A stretch of 64,000 nucleotides of DNA from NCBI GenBank assembly GCA_041879295.1, contig CP047152.1:451001-515000 (forward strand). The letters are read 5' to 3'. This document shows positions 1 to 8,400 of this stretch, one piece after another (the first letter of the stretch is position 1; every line of letters starts with the position of its first letter). The notes beneath the pieces are model-generated. The model was not told the DNA's origin, ran no database searches, and was given only the letters and a program-made list of their open reading frames with translations. This DNA is from Pseudomonas putida. GTDB lineage: Bacteria > Pseudomonadota > Gammaproteobacteria > Pseudomonadales > Pseudomonadaceae. A program made the position numbers and the translations under genes.

Positions 1-106
1 TGAGTTGGCGAGTGGTGTCAGACATGGGGGCTCCGGTGGCGGCTTTCCATGCTAACCGATTTGTTTGCAGGCTCGGCCTATTCGCGGGGTATGGCGCCGG
101 TATGAA

Positions 107-165
107 AGGCAGCGCAGATCCCGTGGGAGCGGGCGTGCCCGCGAATGGGCCGCATAGCGGCCCCT
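107..165. repeat. REP hairpin plus GC hairpin after davA
   Basis: A P. putida-type REP unit (GGGAGCGGGCGTGCCCGCGA core) lies at about 109-146. It is followed by a 7-bp GC hairpin, GGGCCGC/GCGGCCC at 147-163. The hairpin sits directly after the davA stop codon and may act as its terminator on the minus strand, but no clear T tract follows. The first 100 bases show no gene I can support. Confidence 0.6.
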
Positions 166-166
166 G

Positions 167-961
167 TCAGCCTTTACGCAGGTGCAGCTCCTGGCGCAAA
201 TCGGTCAGGTAGGGAAACGCCGTGCGTCCCAGCACCACCCGCTCATGTTCCAGCTCTGCCAACAACTGGCACTCATCCCGCCCGGCCATGGCCAGCAAGC
301 TGCCATCCGGGCCGATGATGCTGCTCTGCCCGCAATACTGGATCTCGTCTTCCGCACCGCAGTAGTTGGCATACACCAGATAGCACTGGTTTTCCTGCGC
401 CCGGGCTCTCACAGTCACCTGGCAGGTAAAGTCGTACGGCGTCATGTTCGCCGTCGGCACCAGGATCAGCTCGGCGCCATCCAGCGCCAGGCGCCGGGCG
501 TTCTCCGGGAACTCGATGTCGTAGCAGATCAGCAGGCCAACCTTCCAGCCTTCCAGTTCCACCACCGGGAAATAGTCGGCGCCTGGGCTGAACATCGAAC
601 GGTCCAGTTCACCGAACAGGTGGGTCTTGCGGTAATTGCTCAGGCTGCGGCCATGCGCATCGATCAACTGCACGCTGTTGTAGATCGCCCCGTCATCGCC
701 GCGCTCAGGGTAGCCATAGACAATGGCGATGCGGTGCGCCTGGGCGATCTCCACCACGGTCATGGCTGCCGGGCCATCGGCGGCCTCGGCCAGGCGCTCG
801 ACCTGGGCCAGGCCGATGTTGTAGCCGGTCAGGAACATCTCCGGGCAAACCAGCAACTGCGCGCCGCGTTCGGCTGCCAACTGCGCCTGGTGACGCAGCC
901 GTTGCAGGCTGCCGGGCACATCCAGTGGCTTGGGTGCACCTTGGTACAGAGCGATGCGCAT
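167..961 (-). CDS. davA: 5-aminopentanamidase (delta-aminovaleramidase)
   Basis: A 264-residue carbon-nitrogen hydrolase (nitrilase superfamily). The Glu-Lys-Cys triad is visible as E41 in CPEMF, K112 in YRKTH and C146 in LICYDIEFPE. In P. putida, DavA hydrolyses 5-aminopentanamide to 5-aminovalerate and ammonia, the second step of L-lysine catabolism. The start at 961 was chosen because AAGGAGG lies just upstream; the open frame runs further upstream into davB without a better signal. It begins 14 bases after davB ends, so the two are surely co-transcribed. The specific substrate is inferred from family plus the davB neighbour. Confidence 0.93.
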   Translation of the reverse strand: MRIALYQGAPKPLDVPGSLQRLRHQAQLAAERGAQLLVCPEMFLTGYNIGLAQVERLAEAADGPAAMTVVEIAQAHRIAIVYGYPERGDDGAIYNSVQLIDAHGRSLSNYRKTHLFGELDRSMFSPGADYFPVVELEGWKVGLLICYDIEFPENARRLALDGAELILVPTANMTPYDFTCQVTVRARAQENQCYLVYANYCGAEDEIQYCGQSSIIGPDGSLLAMAGRDECQLLAELEHERVVLGRTAFPYLTDLRQELHLRKG

Positions 962-975
962 GGTGCCTCCTTGTC

Positions 976-2658
976 TCAATCCGCCAGGGCGATCGGGCCG
1001 ATTTCGTTGAACACATCGCCTGGGCCGGGGTTGTCGGGGTGGGTGTGGCCACCAAAGTGGTTCATGATACCCCACACCGCATTCAGCGACGTCTGCACCG
1101 CGCCTTCAACCCAGGCGGGGGTCCATGACACGTCGTCACCGGCAATGAAGATACCGCGCTGCTCCGCCGGCATGTCCTGCTGCATGAAGTGCGCATACAT
1201 GCGCTGGTTGTAGCGGTAATGGCCCGGCAGCGCGCCTTTGAAGGCACCGAGGAAGTACGGGTCGGCCTCCCAGGAAACCGTGATCGGGTCGCCGATGATA
1301 TGGCCGGCGATATCGGTCTTTGGGTAGATCTTCTTCAGCGCATCCAGGGCCAGTTGTACACGCTTCTCCACCGGGTGCGGCAGCATCTTCAGCGCGTCGC
1401 TCATCCACGAGTACGACAGGCAGATCACCCCGGGCTTGTCGTTGCCGTTGTCGAACAGGTAAGTGCCGCGGGTGAGGCGGTCGGTGAGGGTCATGCTCAA
1501 CAGGTCACGGCCGGTTTCCGGGTCCTTGTCCTTCCAGAACGGGCGGTCGACCATGACGAAGGTTTTCGACGACTGCATGTAGCGGGTACGGTCCAGGGCC
1601 ATCCACATCTTTTGCGAGAACAGCGATTCCTCGCAGTCGATCTGGGTGGTCAGCAACCAGGTCTGGCAGGTGGCGAGTACTGCGCTGTAGTGGCGGGTAT
1701 CGCCCCAGTTGTCGGTGACCGCCAGGCGGCCATCGGCGGCGCGGGCAATGCGCTTGACCCCGGTACGTGGTGCGCCGCCATGCAGCGTGCTCAGGCTGGT
1801 GCCCTCCGGCCAATGCACGCAGCGTTCCGGTACGTGGCGCCAGATGCCTTGTGGCACTTGTTCCACGCCCCCGACCACCAGGTGCTGATGGTCGTCGCAG
1901 TTGGTCATCACCACGCGGAAGATTTCCAGCATCGAGTTGGGGAAGTCCGAGTCCCAACCGCCGGTGCCGAAACCGACCTGACCGAACACTTCGCGGTGCT
2001 GGAAGCTCAGCTTGGCGAACGAGCGCGAGGTGGCGACGAAGTCGTAGAAGGTGCGGTCGTCCCACAGCGGCACCAGCTTGTTCCAGAGTTCCTTCAGGCG
2101 CGGTACATCACGGTCGCGGATGGCCTGCTGGATATCGGCGAACTGGGCGCCGCTCTCCAGCGCATCGGCCCAGGCGTCGGCTACCTCATGAAACAGTTGT
2201 GGCAGGTCGGTGGGTTTCTCGGCGTAGTAGGTCTGGCCTTCCAGGTCGATAACTGTGCTGCCCGAGGCCGGGGTCAGCGGGTTGGGGAAGGGCTTGGTTT
2301 CCAGGCCCAGCTTGTCGACGTAGTGGTAGAAGGCGGTGGACGACACCGGGAAGCGCATGCCACCCAGCTCGGCAACGATCCCGTCAGTGCCATTGAAGGC
2401 TTGCGAGCGCAGCCGGCCGCCTAGCTTGGACGCCTCGTACACCACCGGCTTGAGGCCCAGCTTCATTAGCTCGTAGGCCGCTACCAGGCCGGCGATACCG
2501 GCACCGACAATGGCTACCTCTTCCCCATGGCGCTCAGCTGGAATGCTGCCCAGGCCTGCCGGGTGTTCCAGCCAGTCGTCGAAAGCAAAAGGGAAGTCCG
2601 GGCCGAAAATGGTGATCGGCTTCTTGCCGTCGGCGGGGTGGCGGTTCTTCTTGTTCAT
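976..2658 (-). CDS. davB: L-lysine 2-monooxygenase
   Basis: A 560-residue flavin amine oxidase that matches DavB, which oxidatively decarboxylates L-lysine to 5-aminopentanamide. The FAD-binding GAGIAG motif is at residues 52-57, followed by the ELGGMRFP segment typical of amino-acid oxidases; the C-terminal flavin motif (IAGDDVSW, then AVQTSLNA) is also present. It forms an operon with davA. The codons right after ATG read AACAAGAAGAAC, an A-rich Hfq/Crc-type motif at the start of translation. A TATACT hexamer at 2701-2706 (minus strand) is a possible -10 box, with only a poor -35. Older annotations call such proteins tryptophan 2-monooxygenase; the davA neighbour argues for lysine. Confidence 0.93.
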   Translation of the reverse strand: MNKKNRHPADGKKPITIFGPDFPFAFDDWLEHPAGLGSIPAERHGEEVAIVGAGIAGLVAAYELMKLGLKPVVYEASKLGGRLRSQAFNGTDGIVAELGGMRFPVSSTAFYHYVDKLGLETKPFPNPLTPASGSTVIDLEGQTYYAEKPTDLPQLFHEVADAWADALESGAQFADIQQAIRDRDVPRLKELWNKLVPLWDDRTFYDFVATSRSFAKLSFQHREVFGQVGFGTGGWDSDFPNSMLEIFRVVMTNCDDHQHLVVGGVEQVPQGIWRHVPERCVHWPEGTSLSTLHGGAPRTGVKRIARAADGRLAVTDNWGDTRHYSAVLATCQTWLLTTQIDCEESLFSQKMWMALDRTRYMQSSKTFVMVDRPFWKDKDPETGRDLLSMTLTDRLTRGTYLFDNGNDKPGVICLSYSWMSDALKMLPHPVEKRVQLALDALKKIYPKTDIAGHIIGDPITVSWEADPYFLGAFKGALPGHYRYNQRMYAHFMQQDMPAEQRGIFIAGDDVSWTPAWVEGAVQTSLNAVWGIMNHFGGHTHPDNPGPGDVFNEIGPIALAD

Positions 2659-2845
2659 GAAATGACCTTGCCAGAGAGGCTGCGCGAGGAGCGGAGCCTG
2701 AGTATAGGAGATGCCTGGAGGTCATTTTAGGGCGTGGGGTGTTCGTTATTAAGGTTTAGAGTGTTGTCTTAATGTAGTTTATTTCGTCGAAATTATAATA
2801 GTGAGGTTGTTTATGACGACGTGCTTGTCTTGGGCTTTGGGGGGC

Positions 2846-3072
2846 TGTGAGATCGAGCGCCGCCCGCGCGGCGCATCGCGAGCTGCGCTCGCTCCTACGT
2901 TTGTTTCGGGCCAGGTACGCCTGTGACAGGCGCGCGCGACCGCCTTGTTTGTACGACGCGATATCGCGCCATGCACCGAGGGGATCGCGCGCAATTCCCT
3001 CAGGAATAATTGGCCCGAAACAAACGTAGGAGCGAGCGCAGCTCGCGATGCGCCGCGCGGGCGGCGCTCGAT
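2846..3072. repeat. Long inverted-repeat element, copy A
   Basis: Near-perfect terminal inverted repeats of about 62 bases (about 2851-2913 and 3011-3072) flank a core of about 97 bases. The left arm begins GATCGAGCGCCGCCC and ends TTTCGGGCCA; the right arm is its reverse complement. Each arm holds smaller palindromes (for example GCGAGCTGCGCTCGC). The core carries CGCCTGTGACAGGCG and GCGATATCGC palindromes. There is no convincing gene; overlapping open frames are low-complexity Arg/Ala translations of the repeat. The layout resembles a non-autonomous mobile element or an extended intergenic palindrome. It lies between davB and the lrp-type regulator. Confidence 0.85.
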
Positions 3073-3150
3073 TTCTGCAACACCATAAAACCCAAGGCAA
3101 ACACACCCGGCCATTGCGCAACGTCATGCCAGGCGGTGTAGCCTTAAGGG

Positions 3151-3282
3151 TATGGCGGTAGAGGTGCGCCGCCTGGGAGACCGAGCGCCGCCTGTATGGC
3201 GGTAGAGGTGCGTCGCCTGTGAGATCGAGCGCCGCCTGTATGGCGGTAGAGGTGCGTCGCCTGTGAGATCGAGCGCCGCCCG
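3151..3282. repeat. 44-bp tandem repeat, three copies
   Basis: Three tandem copies with a 44-base period start at 3151, 3195 and 3239, each beginning TATGGCGGTAGAGGTGCG. The second half of each unit (CTGTGAGATCGAGCGCCGCC) is the outer end of the long inverted-repeat element, so the third copy runs straight into the left arm of element copy B. This looks like local duplication of an element end plus a flanking spacer. Confidence 0.85.
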
Positions 3283-3495
3283 CGCGGCGCATCGCGAGCT
3301 GCGCTCGCTCCTACGTTTGTTTCGGGCCAGTTATTCCTGGGGGAATTGCGCGCGATCCCCTTGGCGCATGGCGCGATATCGCGTCGTACAAACAAGGCGG
3401 TCGCGCGCGGCTGTCACAGGCGTCACTGGCCCGAAACAAACGTAGGAGCGAGCGCAGCTCGCGATGCGCCGCGCGGGCGGCGCTCGATCTCACAG
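3262..3495. repeat. Long inverted-repeat element, copy B
   Basis: The same arms as copy A (left about 3262-3329, right 3427-3495) start and end with CTGTGAGATCGAG and its complement. The core (3330-3426) is the reverse complement of copy A's core with a few substitutions: for example GCGATCCCC and GACGCGATATCGC appear in opposite order. Arms and core are otherwise complete. No gene is visible in it. Confidence 0.85.
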
Positions 3496-3544
3496 CCCCC
3501 CCAAAGCTCAAGACAAGCCCTTCGACGAGCAGGAGGCCTGATTA

Positions 3545-4006
3545 TCAGAGCGGCTGACCGCGGTCCACCTTGCTGCTGAGAATGATCGACGTGGTGGTCT
3601 TCTCCACCCCGTCGACACTGCCGATCTGGTCGAGTAATTGGTCCAGTTGTTCAGGCGAGTCCGTACGCAACCAGGCCACATAGTCGAACTCGCCGCTTAC
3701 CGCACACAACTGCTGCACCTGGCCCATGGCACTCAGGCGCCGCACCACGTCCTTGCCGGAGCGTGGCTGCACCTTGATCCCCACGTACGCTTGCAGCCCA
3801 CCGCCTATCACACCCTGGCCCAGGCGTACGCCATAGCCGGAGATAACCTTGTTTTTCTCCAGCCGCTCCAGGCGCGAATTGACGGTGGTGCGGGCGATAC
3901 CCAACTGGCGGGCGAGGGTGGCGACGCTTTCGCGGGCGTTGATCTGCAGCAGGGCGATCAGCTGGCGATCGATTTCATCCAGCGTGATGGAGCGGGAATC
4001 CGACAT
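3545..4006 (-). CDS. Lrp/AsnC family transcriptional regulator
   Basis: This 153-residue protein has the Lrp layout: an N-terminal winged helix-turn-helix (about residues 8-60, LDEIDRQLIALLQ followed by VATLARQLGIARTTVNSRL) and a C-terminal RAM/ligand domain (about 72-145). Lrp-family proteins bind amino acids and often control adjacent catabolic genes. Here it sits upstream of davBA on the same strand, across the repeat-rich gap, so control of lysine catabolism is plausible but inferred. Length is normal for the family. Confidence 0.88.
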   Translation of the reverse strand: MSDSRSITLDEIDRQLIALLQINARESVATLARQLGIARTTVNSRLERLEKNKVISGYGVRLGQGVIGGGLQAYVGIKVQPRSGKDVVRRLSAMGQVQQLCAVSGEFDYVAWLRTDSPEQLDQLLDQIGSVDGVEKTTTSIILSSKVDRGQPL

Positions 4007-4193
4007 GGCGAGTCTCTACGGTTGGCCCGCTAGCCTAGCCAGCCTGTGCCAATCAGGGCAAGGCCAGGTGCAGTCGATCACCGTTGACGGCGTCGGCTTG
4101 GCACTTTGGGTGAGAAGGGCCGTGCATGTCCGAAGGCTGCGTCTTCGGCACTAATTCGGCATGATGAAGCGCTAGTCCAACGGAAATCTCAGC

Positions 4194-4748
4194 GTGAACC
4201 TCGACCACCTGCTCGAATGCTGGCGACTGGAAGTCTCCAACAAGAAAAGACCCGGACGCCCTATCAGCCTGCTGTTCAACGTGCTGCGCCGCGCACGCAA
4301 GGACAACAAACTGCGTTTCCTTTTCGCCTATCGCTTGGCCCAGTACCTCGACGCCCGCGGCGGCCTGGCCCGGCGCCACGCCAGGCGCATGCAGCAGCGG
4401 CTCAACCTCAAGTATGGGGTGGACATCGACATCGGCGCCCAGATCGCCCCCGGCCTGCGCATCGCGCACCTGCCGGGGGTGGTGGTTACCCGGCATGTAA
4501 GCATCGGGCGCAACTTCTTCATCCGGCAGAACTGCTCGATCGGCATCAAGACCCTGGGGTTGCAGGAGTACGCACTGCGCATTGGCGACAACGTGAGCAT
4601 GGGGGCCAACAGTTGCATCGTTGCTGATCGCATCGACATTGGCGATGACGTGGTGATTGGCGCGATGTCGTTGGTTACGCGGGATATTCCGCCTGGCATG
4701 ACCTTCTACAACCCACGGCAGGTCGAGATGCGTCCTGGAGGGGGTTAA
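4194..4748 (+). CDS. Hexapeptide-repeat acyltransferase (serine acetyltransferase-like)
   Basis: A 184-residue protein starting at GTG. The N-terminal third is helical and basic (NVLRRARKDNKLRFLFAYRLAQ); residues about 75-175 form left-handed beta-helix hexapeptide repeats (IDIGAQIAPGLRI, VSIGRNFFIRQNCSIG, IRIGDN, VSMGANS, IDIGDDVVIGAMSLV). Such proteins transfer acetyl groups from acetyl-CoA to serine or to sugars of surface polysaccharides. The N-terminus resembles CysE-like and colanic-acid-type acetyltransferases, but the acceptor cannot be read from sequence. It is transcribed divergently from the lrp-type gene and is followed by about 560 bases without a gene. Confidence 0.8.
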   Translation: MNLDHLLECWRLEVSNKKRPGRPISLLFNVLRRARKDNKLRFLFAYRLAQYLDARGGLARRHARRMQQRLNLKYGVDIDIGAQIAPGLRIAHLPGVVVTRHVSIGRNFFIRQNCSIGIKTLGLQEYALRIGDNVSMGANSCIVADRIDIGDDVVIGAMSLVTRDIPPGMTFYNPRQVEMRPGGG

Positions 4749-5281
4749 CTGACAGCGGTACATTTGCGGACGTTGGCAGAGGGGGTGGTGGAGCAGACTG
4801 GGAGGGTTCTTATGGGGTTGCCCATGGTTGATGGCCATCATCGCCCGATGGACTGGAACGTGCAGTGGTGCGGCCTCCTTCGTTTAGCCCAGGCGCCGCG
4901 CTAGTGATGAGCGCACCGAACGAATACGCAAAGGCTTGAGGCAGTTGGCTCTGTAGCCAGCTTCCTGGCGTCCGTTGTCACGGGGCAGGCCCAGGTTCAT
5001 TCATGGGCTTGCTCATCTGTGAGCCGATTAGCGAGCATATTCGGCTCATTTTGTGAGCTGATAATGGCGCCTATTCGGCTCATTGTCTGATCCTCAAGCT
5101 AGGGTGTTTGGCTTGAAGTATCGATAGGGCACCTTTCCGCGATTATCGGCGTGCTGGGTGATCGGCTTCTTGGTGGGCTGATTTCGCTGAGATACCGTTT
5201 CAGCGCTACTTCCAAGGTCATGCGGCCGGCGCCGCTGCGCTGGATGTACACGCCCCCGAACATTTATTTCTTGCGGGCATG
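4749..5281. other. Intergenic region without a supported gene
   Basis: About 530 bases lie between the acetyltransferase and the tRNA terminator. Short open frames on both strands lack codon bias and ribosome-binding sites. The only clear structure is a pair of 29-bp palindromes at 5020-5082, listed separately. The segment after them could be the remnant of a decayed gene, but I recognise none. Confidence 0.5.
5020..5082. repeat. Two tandem 29-bp palindromes (TGAGCCGA-N13-TCGGCTCA)
   Basis: Unit 1 (5020-5048) is TGAGCCGA, 13 bases, TCGGCTCA. Unit 2 (5054-5082) is TGAGCTGA, 13 bases, TCGGCTCA. Unit starts are 34 bases apart and arm spacing is identical. Inner bases extend the symmetry (CGATTA/TATTCG). 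The geometry suggests two operator sites for a dimeric DNA-binding protein, but no regulator gene is adjacent. Confidence 0.75.
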
Positions 5282-5305
5282 AAAAAGCCGCGCAATGCGC
5301 GGCTT
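5282..5305 (-). terminator. Rho-independent terminator after the tRNA
   Basis: On the minus strand the hairpin AAGCCGCGCATTGCGCGGCTT is followed by TTT. It lies 7 bases downstream of the tRNA 3' end. Confidence 0.88.
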
Positions 5306-5311
5306 GTAAGC

Positions 5312-5388
5312 TGGTGGGCCCACACGGACTCGAACCGTGGACCAAAGGATTATGAGTCCTCTGCTCTAACCAACTGAGCTATAGGCCC
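5312..5388 (-). tRNA. tRNA with anticodon CAT, probably tRNA-Ile2
   Basis: A 77-base tRNA with encoded CCA. The acceptor stem GGGCCTA pairs with TGGGCCC; the D arm, the anticodon loop CTCATAA and the T loop TTCGAGT are intact. A CAT anticodon can mean elongator Met or lysidine-modified Ile. The C4-G69 and C5-G68 pairs are known TilS positive determinants in E. coli tRNA-Ile2, and the anticodon stem resembles E. coli ileX (ACTCATAAT core with a G27-T43 pair), so Ile2 is favoured. Automatic annotation may call it tRNA-Met. It lies 16 bases after the GGDEF/EAL gene on the same strand. Confidence 0.93.
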
Positions 5389-5404
5389 TCAGTAAGTGGG
5401 CGGA

Positions 5405-8400
5405 TTATAACGAGGGTTTCGCACCTGTGCCATCTGAAAGATCCGATAGTGCTATGCGAAGAAACGCGGCCGCGAATTCCTCTGGCGGTAGAGGGAGGCT
5501 GACGATGTAGCCCTGGATCTGCTCGCAGCCCTCGGCCGCCAGAAAACGCTGCTGGGCCTGGTTCTCCACGCCTTCGGCAATGATGGTCAACTGCATGCTG
5601 CGGCCCAGGGCAATGATCGCCCGGGCGATGGCGGCGTCGTGTGGGTCGTCGGGCAGGCCGCGGATGAACGACTTGTCGATCTTGAGGATGTCCAGCGGCA
5701 GGCGCTTCAGGTAGCTCAGCGACGAATAGCCGGTGCCAAAATCGTCGATGGCTAGCTGTACGCCGAGTTTCTTCAACTGGTACAGCACGGCCAGGGCCTC
5801 TTCTGCCTGGCTCATGATGAAGTTCTCGGTGATTTCCAGCTGCAGGTCACCGGCCCTCAGCTGGTAGTGCTTGAGCAGTTGTTCGATGCGCCGTGCCAGG
5901 TGTGGGTGGCGCAGCTGGGCGCCGGCAAGGTTGATCGACAGCGGGCCGAAGGGTTCATAGTGCTGCTTCCAGGCCTGCATCTGCCGGCAGGCTTGCTCCA
6001 GTACCCAGTCGCCGAGCTGCAGGATGGTGCCGTTCTCTTCCGCCAGGTGGATGAAGTGTTCCGGCGGTACCTCACCAAAGGTCGGGTGGCTCCAGCGGAT
6101 CAGCGCTTCGGCACCCACCAGGCTCTGGGTCTTCAGGCTGAGCTTGGGCTGGAAGCACAGGCTCATTTCGTTGCGTTCGACGGCCCGGCGCAGCTCATGC
6201 TCCAGGGCGATGCGCTCGCTGGCCTGGGCGGTGAGGTCGCGGGTGTAGGCTTCGACGCGGTTGCGGCCTTTGGCTTTGGAGCGGTACATGGCAGCGTCGG
6301 CGTTGCGGATCAGTGTGGAGACGTCAGTGCCATCCTGTGGGTAAAGACTGATGCCGATGCTGGCGCTGGTGAAAAACTCGTGCTCGCCGGCCTGGAACGG
6401 TGCGTTGAAGCAGGCCAATAGCTTGTTGGCGATAGTGCTGGCGTCACTGGGCTTGTGCAGGCCGGGCAGCAGAATGATGAATTCGTCGCCACCCAGGCGG
6501 GCTACGGTGTCAACGTCGCGTACCTGTTCTTTCAGGCGCTGGGCGATGCCCTTGAGCAGCAGGTCGCCGACCGGGTGGCCAAGGCTGTCGTTGATATGCT
6601 TGAAGCGGTCGAGGTCCAGGAACAGCACTGCGCCCTGGCGGTTGGACACCTGCGCGCAGGTGAGCACACCCTGTAGCCGGTTTTCGAACAGGGTGCGATT
6701 GGGCAGGCCGGTCAGCGGGTCGTGGTGGGCCTGATAGTCGAGTTTGGCCTGGGCGTGCTTGATGCTGGAGATGTCAGCAAAAACCGCCACGAAGTGAGTG
6801 ACCTCGCGGTCGCTGTTGCGCACGGCGCTGATGGTCAGCCAGCTTGGGTAAAGCTCGCCGTTCTTGCGCTTGTTGTAGATTTCGCCCTGCCAGTGGCCCT
6901 CGTCTGTAAGCTGGTGCCACATGGCCAGATAGAAAGCGCTGTCGTGCTGGCCCGAGGCGAGCAGGCGCGGAGTCTGGCCGAGGGCCTCGATCTCGCTGTA
7001 GCCGGTGATCTCGCTGAAGGCGCGGTTGACGGCACTGATGCGCTGGTCAATGTCGGTGATCAGCACGCCTTCGGCGGTGTTCTCGAACACGGTGGCGGCC
7101 AGCTGCAGTTTTTCTTGCATCAGGTGACGCTCGGTGATGTCGCGGGCGATGGTCAGCATGCAGTCGACGCCGGTAATCGGCAGGGGGCGGGCGGACAGCT
7201 CGCAAAGGCGGATCTGCCCGTCGCTGCGACGGATATGGCAGGTGAAGTCGCGCACGAAGCCGTCGCGGTTGAGCTGGTCAACCAGGTGTTTGCGCTCGTT
7301 GAGGTCGACCCAGATACCCAGGTCTAGCGAGGTCTGGTCGATGGTTGGGTTGAGGGCGTAGCCGGTGAGGCGACAGAAGCCCTCGTTCACCTCCAGCAGC
7401 AACCCGTCGCTCTGGCGCGATAGCAGCAGGCCGTCGGGCGAGGCGTGGAAGGCCTTTGCGAACTTTTCTTCTGAAGTTTGCAGCTGCTGCTGGGTCTCCT
7501 TCAGCTGGCTGATGTCGCGTACTGCCACAACTAGCGCGGGTGTGCCGTCCAGTTCGAAGGTTTCGGCCGAAGTCAGGCCGGTGAACAGTTGGCCGTTGCT
7601 GCGGCGGAAGCTCATTTCCAGGTTGCGGATACCACCTTGGTGCAACCTTTCAAGCAGGAGCGGGCCACTGCCTTCTACGCCCCAAAGGCCAAGGTCGGTG
7701 GCGGTGCGGCCAATGACCTGGTCTGGCGGCAGGCCGATCTGCTCTTCGAAAGCCTCGTTCACCTCCAGCAGGCAGCCATCGCTGTGGCGCGCGATCAGCA
7801 ATATATCGGGACACTGCTGGAATACCGAGGCGAACTTCTGTTCGGACAGGCGCAGGGCGTCCTCAGTGCGCTTGGTTTCGCTGATGTCGATCATCAGCCC
7901 GCGCATCACGGGCTGGTGGCCGTGTTCGATCATGCTGACGATGTTGCGTACCCAGAGGGGCTGGCCATCAGCCCGGATCACTCGGTAGTCCAGGCTGTGG
8001 TCGCGCCCCGCTGCGGTCTCGCTGTCGCAGTAGGCCTGTGCCCAGAGCGCGTCCTCCGGATGCAGGATGCTGCGCCAGAAACCGGGCCTGAGCCAGTCAC
8101 TCAATGGGTAGCCGAGCAGGTCTTCGGCATGGGGTGAAACGTAGCTGTAGGTGAAGTCGTTGGCATCGGCTTCCCAGGCGATGGCTGACAGGCTCTCGAC
8201 CAGGCCGCGATAGTGGTATTCGCTGCTGCGCAGCTCTTGCTCCAGGGCGATGCGCCGGGATATTTCCGAGCTGAGTCGGCGGTTGATGCGAATGACCACT
8301 GCCAGCACAGCCATCAGCAACAGCACCGCTGGCAGGCCATACACCAGCAGGTCGGACCAGAACATCCGCTGGTCGACTACATTGCCCACCCAGTGCTGCT

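Noticed and set aside
2846..3495. CRISPR array
   Set aside because: Repeats are long inverted arms and a 44-bp tandem without unique spacers, and no cas gene is near.
2756..3579. Several Arg/Ala-rich frames (for example RSSAARAAHRELRSL) in the repeat region
   Set aside because: The same peptide arises in many copies from the inverted-repeat arms on both strands; it reflects repeat sequence and not a protein family.
5094..5345. An 83-codon frame overlapping the tRNA
   Set aside because: It runs through the tRNA and terminator; no coding signature.
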